DNA of 64,000 nucleotides, from NCBI GenBank assembly GCA_030035585.1, contig CM057463.1:136494736-136558735 (forward strand). The letters run 5' to 3'. Every line of letters begins with the position of its first letter. The first letter of the stretch is position 1. Made by a program: the position numbers and the translations under genes. This stretch comes from Dugong dugon. Its lineage: Eukaryota; Chordata; Mammalia; Sirenia; Dugongidae. Of this stretch, positions 32,784 to 43,891 are shown one piece after another. A model generated the notes under the pieces. That model saw only the letters and a program-made list of their open reading frames with translations. It did not search any database and was not told where the DNA came from.

Positions 32784-33963
32784 ATTTATTTATTTATTTT
32801 TATTGTACTTCAGGTGAAGGCTTACAGAAAAAATAGTTTCTCATGAAACAGAAGTACACATGCTGTTTTATAGCATTGGTTAACAACCCCACAACATATC
32901 AGCCCTCTAACTTCTCAACCTCTTTTTTTTTTTTTGTGAAAATACATATAGCCAAAGATACACCATTTCAAAAATTTCAACATGCACAGTTCAGTGACAT
33001 TGACTACGCTCTTCCAATTGTGCTGTTATTATCACTTAAAATGAAGGCTTACAGTACAAAATAGTTTCTCATTTAACAGTTACTACAAATGTTGCCCTAT
33101 GACAGTGGTTAACAATCTCACAACACATCAACAATATCCTTCCTCAACCTTAGGTTCCCTATCACCAGCTTCCTTATTCCCTTCTGCTTTCTGGCCCTTG
33201 ACACTGGACTCCTGTACCTCGTTACTCTCATTTGGTTTTACGGGGCTGTCCAATCCCAGGCTGAACAGTGAACCTCAGAGGTAACTTCACCACTGAGCTA
33301 AAAGGGTGTCTGGGGGCCATACACTCGGGGTTTCTCCAGTCTCCTTTAGGCCAGTAAATCTGGTCTTTTTTTGGGGGTGGGTTAGAATTATGCTCTACAT
33401 CCTTCTCCAGCTCTGTCAAGAAGCTTCTGTTGTTATCCTAGTCAGAGCAGTCAGTGGTGGTAGCCGGGCACCGTCTAGCTGTACTGGACTCAGTCCGGTG
33501 GAGGCCTTGGTAGCTGTGGACAATTAGTCCTTCGGACTAATCTTTTCCTTGTATCCTGTTCTCTTCATTCTCCCTTGCTCCCAAAGGGATGAGACCAGTG
33601 GAGTATCTTAGATGGCCGCTCACAGGCTTTTAAGACCCCAGACACTACGCACCAAGGTAGAATGTAGAGCATTGTCTTTATAAGCTGTGTCATGCCAATT
33701 GAACTAGATGTTCCCTGAGACCATGGTCCCCAGAGCCCTCCGCCCAGCAATTCAGCCCCTCAGGGAGTTTGGATGTGTCTACGGGGTTTCCATGACCTTT
33801 CCTAGTACAAGTTGTGCAAGTTTCTCCTGTATTATATACTGTCTCACCCTTCACACAAGATACCACTTACCTATTGCCTATTTAGTATTTACCCCCCACC
33901 CCTCCCATCCCTGGTAACCAACAAAGATTGTTACATTTTGTGTGTGAATTTTTTCATGGGTTT
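32784..33963 (-). other. L1 copy B 3' UTR with internal duplication
   Basis: Two related blocks, about 32,806-32,930 and 33,036-33,150, both read GAAGGCTTACAG, AATAGTTTCTCAT, TTAACAA(C/T) and CACAAC(A) in order. Between them is a segment resembling the L1M 3' UTR (TTTCAACATGCACAGTTCAG). Copy C has the same arrangement at 63,040-63,390, so the duplication predates both insertions. Confidence 0.75.
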
Positions 33964-36900
33964 TTACAATAGAGGTCTCATACAGTATTTGTCCTTTTGT
34001 GATTGACTTATTTCACTCAGCATAATGCGCTCCAGTTTCATCCATGTTATGAGATGCTTCACAGATTGATTGTTTTTCTTTCTCATTGCATAGTACTCCA
34101 TTGTGTGTAGGTACCATAGTTTGTTTATCCATTCATCTGTTGATGGGCATCTAGGTTGTTTCCATCATTTTGCTATTGTGAATAATGCTGCCATGAACAT
34201 AGGTGTGCATATGTCTATTCGATGATAACTCTTATTTCTCTAGGATATATTCCTAGGAGTGGGATTGCTGGATCGAATGGTATGTCTATTTCTAGCTTTC
34301 TGATGAAGCACCATATCATTTTCCAGAATGGTTCTATCATTTTGTATTCCCACCAGCAGTGCATAAGTGTTCCAATCTCCCTGCAACACCTCCAACATTT
34401 GTTATTTCCAGTGTTTTTGATTCATGCCAGTAATGCCGGTGTGAAATGGTATCTCATTGCGGTTTCAGTTTGCATTTCTCTAATGGCTAGTGATCGCAAG
34501 CATTTCCTCATGTGTCTCTTGGCCATTTGAATGTCTTCTTTGGTAAAGTGTCTGTTCATTTCCTTTGCCCATTTTCTAATAGGATTATTTGTCTTTTTGT
34601 TGTAGAGGTGTTGGATTTTCTTGTAGATTACGGAGATTACACTTTTGTTTGACTTGTACTGTCCAAAAATTTTTTCCCAGTCTGTAGGTTCTCTTTTTAC
34701 TCTTTTGGTGAAGTCTTTTGAAGAGCATAGGTGTTTGATTTTTAGAAAATCCCAGTTATCTAGCTGATCTATTGGGGTTTGTGCATTGATGGTTATGGTT
34801 TGTATCCTGTTAATGCCATGTATTAAGGCCTGAAGTGTTGGTCCTATTTTTTCTTCTATGAACTTCATAGTTTTAGGCTTTATATTCAGGTCTTTGATCC
34901 ATTTTGAAGTGGTTTTTGTATACGGTGTGAGGTATTGGTCCTGTTCCATTATTTTGCCAATGGATATCCAGTTTTGCCAGCACCATTTCTTAAAAAGATT
35001 GTCTTTTCCCCATTTGATGGGCTTTGGGTCCTTGTCGAAGATCAGGTGACCATCGGTGGATGGATTTACAATGGGTTCTCAATTCTGTTCCACTGGTCAA
35101 TGTTTTGACTACTGTAGCTGTATAGTAGGTTCTCAAGTCAGGTAGTGTGAGTTCTCCAACTTTATTCTTCTTCAGTAGTGCTTTACTTACTTGGGGCTTC
35201 TTCCCTTACCACATAAAGTTAATGATTATTTTTTCCATCTCTTTGAAGAATGTTGTTGGTATTTGGATCGGGATTGCATTGTATTTGTAAATTGCTTTGG
35301 TTAGAATTGTCATTTTCACAATGTTGAGTCTGCCTATCCATGAGCATGGTATGTTTTTCCGTTTATGTAGATCCCTTTGGGGTTCTTGCAGTAGTGTTTT
35401 GCACTTTTATTTGTATAGGTCTTTTACATCCCTGGTCAGATTTATTCCTAAGCTTTTCATCTTTATATGGGCTATTAAAAATAGTATTGTTTTCCTGATT
35501 TCCTTTTCATTGTTCTCCTTATTGGTGTATAGGAATTCAACTGATTTTTGAATGTTTAGCTTGTATCCTGCTACTCTGCTGAATCTTTCTATTACTTCCA
35601 GTAGATTTCTCATGGAGTCTTTAGGGTTTTCTGTGTATAGTATCATATCATCTGCAAACAGGGACAGTGTAGCTTCTTCATTACCAATTTGGATGCCTTT
35701 TATTTCTTTTTCTTGCCTTATCGCTCTAGCTAGAACTTCCAGCACAATGTTAAATAGGAGTGGTGATAAAGGGCATCCTTGTCTTGTTCCTGTTTTCAAG
35801 GGGAATGTTTTCAGCCTCTCTCCATTAAGAATGATGTTGGCCCTTGGTTTTGCATAGATGCCCTTTATTATGTTGAGAAATTTCCCTTCTATAGCTATTT
35901 TATTGAGAGTTTTTATCAGGAATGGGTGTTGGACTTTGTCAAATGCCTTTTCTGTGTCAACTGAGATGATCAAGTGATTCTTTTCTTTCCTTTTATTTGT
36001 GTGGTGGATTATGTTGATTGATTTTCTAATGTTGAACCATCCTTGCATACCTGGTATGAATCCTACTTGGTTGTGGTGTATTATTTTTTTGATATGATGC
36101 TGAATTCTATTGACTAGAATTTTGTTGAGAATTTTTGCATCTATATTCATGATGGATATTGGTCTGTAATTTTCTTTTTTGTGACATCTTTTCCGGGTTT
36201 TGGTATCAGCGTTATGCTGGCTTCATAGAATGAATTTGGAAGTGTTGCTTCCTCTTCTGTGCTCTGAAATAGCTTGAGTAGTACTGGTACAAGCTCTTCT
36301 GTAAATGTTTTGTAGAATTCTTCAGTGAAGCCATCTGGGCTGTTTTTGGTTGAGAGTTTTTTTATTACCTTTTCAATCTCTTCTCTTGTTATGGGTCTGT
36401 TCAGATTTTCAACATCACTTTGTTGTAGTTTGAGTAGGCCGTGTGTTTCTAGAAATTTGTCCATTTCCTCTAGGTTTTCAAATTTGTTGGAGTTTAGTTT
36501 TTCATAATAATCTGTTATAATCCTTTTTATTTCAGTTGGGTCTGTTGTAAAGTCCCTCATTTAATCTCTTATTTGGGTTATTTGTGTCCTCTCCTGTTTT
36601 TCTTTTGTCAGTCTGGCCAGTGGTTTGTCGATTTTGTTGATTCTTTTAAAGAACCAACTTTGGGTTTTGTTGATTCTTTCTATTGTTTTTCTGTTCTCTA
36701 TTTCATTTATTTCTGCTCTGATCTTTACTATTTCCTTTCATCCGGTGTTTGTGGGCTTTTTTGCTGTTCTCTTTCTATTTGTTTGAGTTCTGTAGTTAAT
36801 GTTTTTGATTTTGTCCCTTCTTTTTTGATATGTGCATCTATTGCTATAAACTGTCCTCTGAGGACTGCCTTTGCTGTGTCCCAAAGGTTTTGGTATGATG

Positions 36901-37757
36901 TGTTTTCTTTCTCATTTGATTCTAGGAATTTTTGGATTCCATCTCTGATTTCTCCATTACGCACTGATGTGTAAGCAGGGTATTATTCAGTTTCCATGTA
37001 GTTGATTTTTTTTCCTTGCTCTTTCTATTGTTAATTTCTACTTTGACAGCATTGTGGTCAGAGAAGATCCTTTGAATTATCTCAACGTTTTGGATCTTGT
37101 TGAGGATTGCTCTGTGGCCTAAGATGTGGTCTATTCTGGAGAATGTTCCATGTGCATTGGAAAAGAATGTGTACTTTTCAGTGGTTGGATGGAGTGTTCT
37201 ATATATGTCTGTGAGGTCAAGTTGGCTGATTGTGCCCTTTAGGTCTTCTGTATCTTTGCTGAGTTTCTTCTTAGTTGTTCTGTCCTTTACTGAGAGTGGT
37301 GTGTTGATGTCTCATACTATCATTGTGGAACTGTCAGTTTCTCTTTTCAGTGTTGTTAGAGTTTGTTTTATGTATTTTGGAGCCCTGTCACTGGGTGCAT
37401 AGATGTTTATTATGGTTATGTCTTCATGATGGATAGTCCAGTTAATCATTATATAGTGTCCTTCTTTGTCTTTTATGATAGATTTTGTTTTAAAGTCTAT
37501 TTTATCTGAGATTAGAATCGCGGCGCCTGCTCTTTTTTGGTAGTTGTTAGCTTGATATATTTTTTTCCAACCTTTGACTTGTAATAAATTCACATTTTGT
37601 TTCTAAGGTGTGTTTCCTGTAGACAGTATATTGATGGACCCTGTTTTCTTATCCATTCTGTCACTCTCCATCTCTTTATGGGTGCAATGAATGCATTTAC
37701 CTTCAGTGTAATTATTGATAGATGTGGGATTGATAGATGTGGGTTTGTTGCTGTCAT
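33964..37757 (-). pseudogene. L1 ORF2p (endonuclease/reverse transcriptase), broken
   Basis: ORF2p nicks target DNA and reverse-transcribes L1 RNA at the nick. The start MTATNPHLSI and CLQETH-like endonuclease text lie near 37,757-37,600. Further frames cover 37,593-37,312 (with DITIINIYAPSDRAPKYIKQ), 36,560-36,147 and 36,150-35,407. The last is 247 codons of RT with motif [24 protein letters not shown], and catalytic FADDM at 35,658-35,644. 34,949-34,422 is the C-terminal part. Frames change between these pieces, so there are several indels and stops. The end is set by a TAA at 33,966-33,964. Total length of about 3.8 kb matches the usual 1275-codon L1 ORF2. Confidence 0.92.
37714..37743 (-). 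repeat. Perfect 15-bp tandem duplication near ORF2 start
   Basis: ATTGATAGATGTGGG occurs twice in tandem, at 37,714-37,728 and 37,729-37,743. It lies within the first codons of ORF2 of copy B, and duplicates five residues (PHLSI) in frame. Copy C has a single unit at the same place. Confidence 0.9.
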
Positions 37758-38184
37758 TTTGCAGTGCTTTTTTTTTTGTGATACTGACGTTTTCTTTGCT
37801 CTTCTTACTCTCTTGTGCTGAGTTACTTTTGTTTGTGGATTTTTTTTTTCATTTCTTTTGTTTTTGTAGGTTTAGTTTTTGCTGAGACTTTATGTTTTTC
37901 CTCTTTTTTTTTAATGAGTATGTTTGTTAACTTTCTTGTGGTTACCATGAATTTTACCCTTATCTTTCTAAGTTTGAAGCAGTCTACCATTACTTGATAT
38001 CGCCTTGCCTTCCTCTCCATTTGAAGGTTCTATACCTATGCCATTTAGTCCCTCTTTTATTGTTTTGATGTTGTTGTCATTTACTGATTAAATGCTCTGA
38101 TTCCGTGTTTTATTTCTTTTGGTTTTGGATAGTCCTCCAGAGTTCATTTCCTAGATTGGTATCTGGCTGGTACGAACCTGCGTC

Positions 38185-39228
38185 CTAGGTTCTGCCTGTG
38201 AGCTGAAGCTGTTTGTCCTCAGATTTAAGAACTCGCTTTAATAAGTTTTGTAAGTTTGGTTTGACTTTTACATATTCCCTTAATTTATATTTATCTGGAA
38301 ATGACCTAATTTCACCATCAAATTTGAACAAGAGTTTTGCAGGATATATTATTCTTCGCTGGCAGTTTCTGTCTTTCAAGTTGTTGTATATGTCATCCCA
38401 TTGCCTTCTTGCCTGCATGGTTTCTGCCGAATAATCTGAGCTTATTCTTATTGTTTTTCCTCTGTATGTGACTTCTTTTTTTCATGTGCTGCTCTCAGGA
38501 TTCTTTGTTTGTCTTTGGTTTTGGCTAGTGTGAATATGATATGCTTTGGTGATTTTCTTTTGGGGTCTCTTCTTTTTGGGGTTCTTTGAGCTTTGTGGAT
38601 GGCCAGCCCTTCATCTTTCATGATATTGGGAGGGTTTTCCGTCAGCTGTTCCTCGATGATCCTCTCTGATTTTTCTGTTTTCTTCCCCTTTTCTGGAATT
38701 CCAATCACTCGCGGATTTTTGCTTTTGATTGTGTCCCACATAACTCTCAGGCTGTCTTCATTTTCCTTTGTTCTTTTTTCTGAGTTTTCCTGAAACAGAG
38801 TTGTATCCAAGTGTTTGTCTTCAATTCTGCTGATCCTGTCTTCTACCGTTTCAAATCTGCTTCTCAGCCCTTCTGTGACATCATCCATTTCTGAAATCTT
38901 GTTGTTTATCTTTTGGATTTCTAATTGTTGTCTTTGTATAGTTTCTAGTTGTGAATTTATTTTGGCATTTTTTTCCTGCATTATTTTCTGAATTCTTCCA
39001 AATTTTTGCCCTATTTTCCATGAGTTTTTCTATTTTTTCCTCATGTTTGTCAGCTTTTTGCCTCAGTTCTTGGAGAATTATGAGTATTAGAGATTTGAAT
39101 TCCCTATCAGGTATTTCTTGTGCATTTTCTTCCCGAGAGTCATCTGCTGTTTTATTTTGGATGCCTACTCGAACCATCCTGTCCTGTTTTTGTTAATGTT
39201 TTCTTATTTTCTGCTGTCTTAGGGGCAT
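38185..39228 (-). pseudogene. L1 ORF1p, broken
   Basis: The ATG at 39,228-39,226 begins MPLRQQKI as in copy C, but a stop follows within about 12 codons. The coiled-coil region (ELRQKADKHEEKIEK, EKNAKINSQLETIQRQQ) and the RRM region (RVIGIPEKGKKTEKSERIIE) are in different frames. The C-terminal domain (IYPAKLLFKFDGEIRSFPDK) ends at a TAG at 38,187-38,185. About 347 codons if counted through, close to mammalian ORF1p length. Confidence 0.9.
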
Positions 39229-41139
39229 TCAGTTGTTATTTTTCTCGTTTATTGATTGTAGGTTTGTTTGTTTCATCCTTTTGTTTTTTTTTTTAATTTG
39301 ACCAAGTCTGATCTGGCGGACTGTATGTTCTTTGTTGTTTGTTCGTCTGCGGGCACAATACTTTTCACCTCCTTCTCCAATTGGCAGGGTCAGTCACTTA
39401 GATATGGTACAGCAGGGCAGGTCTAGCTGAAGAGGAGTTACTGGGACGGGTTGTTTGTTGCACTTACTACAGCCACCAGAGCTGGTCGGTAATCAGTGCC
39501 GGGCAGGTTCCAGTAGGCTGTGCCTGTGTTGCTTGGTGGTGTGATGTTAAGCGCACGGTGCAGGTAGGCAGGATGCAGCAGGGAGATTGTTATGTGTGGA
39601 GTTAAGATGGATATGAGAGAGAGGAGAGAGGAATAGGAACCAAAAACATACAAACAAAAAAGAATGCTAGGGGAACTTGCCGTTGGAGTGGAGAGATGAG
39701 AGACTATGAAATGGAGAAAAACAGAAAGGAGGGGAGGAAGAAAAGAAAAGAATGAATAAATAAGAATCAGAAATGTTAAAGGTCCGCAAATTTCCCAGGG
39801 ATGCCACCAGTGCAGCTATGAGATTTGGGGAAGTTGCTCTCAAGTGTTGCAGTACGGCCTGGCTAGAAGGCATAGAGATATACAAAGCCAAGTATTCAGG
39901 GAAGAGAAAGAGAAGGAAGATATAGAGAGACAAGAAACTGAGAAATGAAGAAAGACAAAAAGGGAAAAAGAGGAAAAAGAAAACAAAACAAATTAAAGGA
40001 AAAAAAAAAGAAGAAGAAGAAGAAGAAAGGCCCCCAGAGAAACAGGGGAAAAAAAAAAAAAAAACAACCTAAAAAGAAATGCCCTCAGAGATCCCTCTGC
40101 ACATCTGTGGAAGTCAAAGGGGAGTCTCCCTGCCAATGCAGCTCAGCATGTCCAGAAAGGGCTCCCAACTCAAGAAAAGGAAAAGAAAACAAACAAACAA
40201 TTCAAAATGAACAAACGAACAAAAGCCCAGGTTCCCACCATCGTGGCAGCCCGAACCGGGAAGCAGCTCCACACTTGAACGGAGCTCTGCAGCCCCTCAG
40301 GAAGAAGCAAAGATGGCGCATGGAGCCAGGTACTTGAGCGAAGGGAGGGGGAGGTGGCGAGAGGCAGGTAAGAGGTCAAAAGAAGCAGGAAAAAAAAAAC
40401 AACACTAGCAGCCAACAAATGGCACTGAGAGAGCCAGCTAGTGTGAGCTGGTGTTTCTGGACAAGAGACTGTGTCCGTGGGAAGCAGAGGGGGCTGAGTG
40501 TGGGTGAAGAAGGGTAGAGAGTGGGAAAGTGTATATCACAAATTACCGGAGTTCTGCAGCCCCTCAGAATGAAGCAAAGATGGCGCACAGAACGAGCCAC
40601 CCAAGCCAAAGGAGGGGGAGGTGGGGAGAGGCAAGGAAGAAATAAAAAGAAGTGGAAAAAAAGGAACACCAGCAGCCAACAGATGGCACTCAGACAGCCC
40701 CCCACTTGGGTGTGCGGAATCCAAGCAGCCGCTGCTTCCCGGTCAAGAGACCATGGTCGCGGGAAGCAGGGGAGGCGGAGTCCGGGCAAAGAAGGGTGGG
40801 GGGTAGGAAAGCGTATATTGCCAATTCCCAGTTGTTTTGTCTCCTGCTGGAAGCTCCGTGAGGCTGCCTTCTCGCACCCCATTTGCTGGTCTCCAGTAGT
40901 TGTCCAAGATGGTGGATCCACGCTGCCTTAGCTGGTATGGGACCTCTGCATGAATCTCTCCTCTCTCTCCATTCTCTGTCAGTTTTCTCACTCCATTTGG
41001 TGCTTGGCTGAGTTCTTTATCTCTTCATTTGATGTTTTAGGGTTTCAGGATTGTTGTATTCTCTGTTCGGCTTAGTTTTTCGTTTCTTTGCTGTGGAAGG
41101 ATGGCGTGGTGCTTCTGCCTAGAGTGCCTTTTTGCTGGA
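39229..41139 (-). promoter_or_regulatory. L1 copy B 5' UTR / promoter region
   Basis: This is 1.9 kb upstream of ORF1, with purine-rich tracts, an (AAG)n run at 40,008-40,027 and tandem monomers at 40,250-40,830. The extreme 5' end reads GTGCCTTTTTGC where copies A and C have a YY1-like site, so that site is lost here. Confidence 0.72.
40250..40830 (-). repeat. Internal 5' UTR monomers of L1 copy B (about 2 units)
   Basis: The AGCAGCCAACA(A/G)ATGGC box occurs near 40,402 and 40,676, about 274 bp apart. CAAAGATGGCGCA occurs near 40,309 and 40,575, and GGGAGGGGGAGGTGG-like text in both units. Confidence 0.75.
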
Positions 41140-41191
41140 ATTCCTATATGTTTTTTCATACTTTTTTATTTTTAGGTTATTATTATATATT

Positions 41192-41369
41192 TGGAAACCC
41201 TGGTGGTGTAGTGTTTAAGAGCTGTAGCTGCTAACCAAGAGATCAATAGTTTGAATCCACCAAGCTCTCCTTGGAAAGTCTATGAGGCAGTTCTACTCTG
41301 TCCTGTAGGGTTGCTATGAGTCAGAATCAACTTGACAGCAATGTTTTTCTTTTTTTTTTTTTTTTTGGT
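41192..41369 (+). mobile_element. AfroSINE-type SINE, short form (plus)
   Basis: TTTGGAAACCCTGGTGGTGT at the head, CTGTAGGGTTGCTATGAGTC in the body and a T-rich tail. Flanks GGTTATTATATATT and GGTATTATATACTT are a probable, slightly decayed target duplication. Confidence 0.92.
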
Positions 41370-41399
41370 ATTATATACTTATACTGAATAATACAATAT

Positions 41400-42690
41400 A
41401 TAGTATAATGTTATATTACATGTTTGAAAATTTACATCAGTTATACCTTATGGAGTGTATTATTCTGAAGTGTGTTTAATCATTACAGTTTTTTAATGTT
41501 TTGATATCATGCAGGATAAGAACGTCCCCACCCACTCTGTTTTTTAGGAAGTATCATGGCTATTCATAGCCCATTACATTTTATCCCATTTATAGATTTA
41601 AACCAATTCAGTAAGATCCATTATAAAATCTGTTGGAATTTTGATAAAAATTTTACTGATTTAATAGATCAGTTAGGGACATGAATTGACAGTTACAATA
41701 TTAAGTTTTAACATCTATGCATAATATATTTTTTATGGCCATAGATGACCTTAGAATTTCCTCCATAAACTTCTGCACATGTTATATCACATTTAAGCCA
41801 AGGTATCTTGCAAGGATTGTAATTGTTTATATAATTGTTATTTTTTTTTCGGGCGAGTGGACATTCATTTTATTACACGTTCTTATTATTATTGCTAATA
41901 CATAGAAAAACATAAATTATCTACTTCTTTTTTATGGCTGACCTCTCTAATTAGCGAAAATAATTTCTTTATAGGTTTCTTTGCTTTTTCTCAATTGTTA
42001 AGAAAAAAAGTATTAAACAGGAATCATCTTTCTTAAATTTTCGGTAAAACTTACCTGTGAAATAATAAAAATTGAGTATCTTTTTTATTTTCCTAACTTT
42101 AAACTTTCTTTAATAGATTTTATTTAGTGTATTGAGTCCTTTTTTTGTTGAATTAATTTTGGTAATTTTTATCTTATCTAAAATAGAGTCAATTCCATCA
42201 AAGTTTTAAAAATTTTTGTTATAAAATCAGCAATATTATTTTCTTATAATCATTTTGATTACCAAATATATATACATTCATGTATCCTCTTTATTGCAAA
42301 TGTTTACCTACTTTTCCTTTTTTTCTGACTGGAAGTATATTTTTTTTATTTAGAATTAGGTGTTTTGACCCTTTTTACCCTTTTCTTATACTTGATTTCA
42401 TTATTTTCTGCTCTTATTTTTATCATATCCTCAAATCTACTTTCTTTGATTTACTCTCTTGTTCATCTTTCAGTTTTTTAAACATTTGATTAACTAATTT
42501 TCAATATTTATTGTTTTCTAATATATATATGTGTATGTGTGTGTATTACATACTATAGAACTAAATTTTATAGCACAACTACATCATACAAGTTTTGATA
42601 TGTAGCACTTCTGTTATAATTTGGATCAAATAGTTTATAATTTCAATTGTAATTTCTCTTTCACCAAGGACAAATTTTATATTGTGCTTT
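41400..42690 (-). mobile_element. Very old L1 relic, ORF2 region (minus)
   Basis: AGGAAGTATCATGGCTATTC, TCTGTTGGAATTTTGAT, AATTGACAGTTACAATATTAAG and TTCATTATTTTCTGCTCTTA follow the order of an L1 ORF2 read in reverse, but divergence is high. No frame survives. Confidence 0.5.
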
Positions 42691-43295
42691 CAGCAGAGCA
42701 TAGCAGTATAATAGATCAATTGATCTCTCTCTCTCTCTCTTTCTCCAAGGAATTAGCTTCTACAATTATGGGTGCTAGATAAGCTCAAAGTCATAGGGCA
42801 GACAGCCAGGAAGGGAAGTCATAAGCAGGTTGAAACTCTGCTAGCACAAGTTGAATCTTTTTGTCCTGAATCTTGTTGTCCATAGTCATCAGGAAGGGAA
42901 GATCCAGTAGGAAAGGAGTATAATTACAGACCTAGCTGCTGTCTGGTGTCTAAGAGGTCAGGGAAGTCCTAAGATCTCTTTGAATGGCCTTTAACTGATA
43001 AATCCAACTCACCCAGAATAATCTCAAGTTTGATTAACTTAGCTTCAGTTTATTAAGAACTTTACTCACAAATCCTTTCATAGTAGTACCTAGATTGGTG
43101 TTGGATTAATAACTGGGAGAAGGTGTGTGTATGTTACAAAATGGTCACTGCCTTCCTTATGTCCTCCAACACTTGCACTAGAACAGTTCCTGTATCACCC
43201 TACCTGGAACCATACTAGAAAGAGAATTCTGGGTACTTTAGTTCAGCCTAGGCAAGTTGACCATCCAGAAACCATCATACCAATAGTTTAATTAC
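42691..43295. mobile_element. Ancient interspersed repeat, family uncertain
   Basis: CCAAGGAATTAGCTTCTACAA, ACTCACCCAGAATAATCTC and GGCAAGTTGACCATCCAG resemble a common old mammalian repeat, perhaps an L1M end. A (TC)n run lies at 42,722-42,742. Confidence 0.3.
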
Positions 43296-43720
43296 CTATT
43301 TATAGTTGTATTGCACTTAAAGTCAGGTCTGTTAAGGTAAATTAAATAAGTTCTCCCATATTTGTGCACACCATCATTTTGTCACTCTTCTTTATATATT
43401 TAGGTGTGCATGTATGCGTGAGTAAATAGATACACACTTTATATATTAGGAGGCAATGTGATTATTTTAATACAAGTTAATATATTCTTGTTTGCTTTAA
43501 TTCTTCTTCTCTATATATTTATCTCCCCTGTGTAAGAATCTGTATATTCCTCAAACTTCTACTTCCTATCTACCATCATCAACCATGACTAGATTTTATA
43601 TGTGGTTCTGGATTCCTGGTTGCTAGAGATATTATAAATATCACATATGTACTCACTGAGCAAGTGAACAGCTAAGTCAATAGCCAGTGCAAGAAGACGT
43701 GTATACCGCATGGACTTCAT
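43296..43720. other. AT-rich DNA, nothing recognised
   Basis: No supported feature. Confidence 0.6.
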
Positions 43721-43726
43721 AGGCTA

Positions 43727-43891
43727 TAAAACCAAAACTAAACTCATTGCCGTCAAGTCAATTCCGACTCATAGCGACCCTACAGGACAGAGTAGAACTG
43801 CCCCATAGGGTTTCCAAGGAGCAGCTGGTGGATTTGAACTGCCGACCGTTTGGTTAGCACCCAAGATCTTAACCACTGCACCATAGGCTTC
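43727..43891 (-). mobile_element. AfroSINE-type SINE, short form, well preserved (minus)
   Basis: AACTCATTGCCGTCAAGTCA, CCGACTCATAGCGACCCTAC and AGTAGAACTGCCCCATAGGG are close to the form seen at 53.3 kb. CTTCATA flanks both sides. Confidence 0.93.

Larger units (their letters stand above)
32784..41139 (-). mobile_element. LINE-1 copy B, full length (minus), about 8.36 kb
   Basis: The order on the minus strand is 5' UTR (41,139-39,229), ORF1 (39,228-38,185), inter-ORF spacer, ORF2 (37,757-33,964), 3' UTR and A-rich tail (33,963-32,784). AATTCTATGTTTTA on the left and AATTCCTATATGTTTT on the right suggest a decayed target duplication. Both ORFs have frameshifts, so the copy is inactive, although long stretches of RT remain open. 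It is less broken than copy C by the lengths of its open stretches. Confidence 0.94.

Noticed and set aside
34422-34949. 175-codon minus-strand frame as a host gene
   Set aside because: Its text (MNRHFTKEDIQMAKRHMRKC) is the C-terminal region of L1 ORF2p.
40376-40921. 181-codon minus-strand frame
   Set aside because: It falls in the 5' UTR monomers of L1 copy B and matches the L1 layout, not a host exon.
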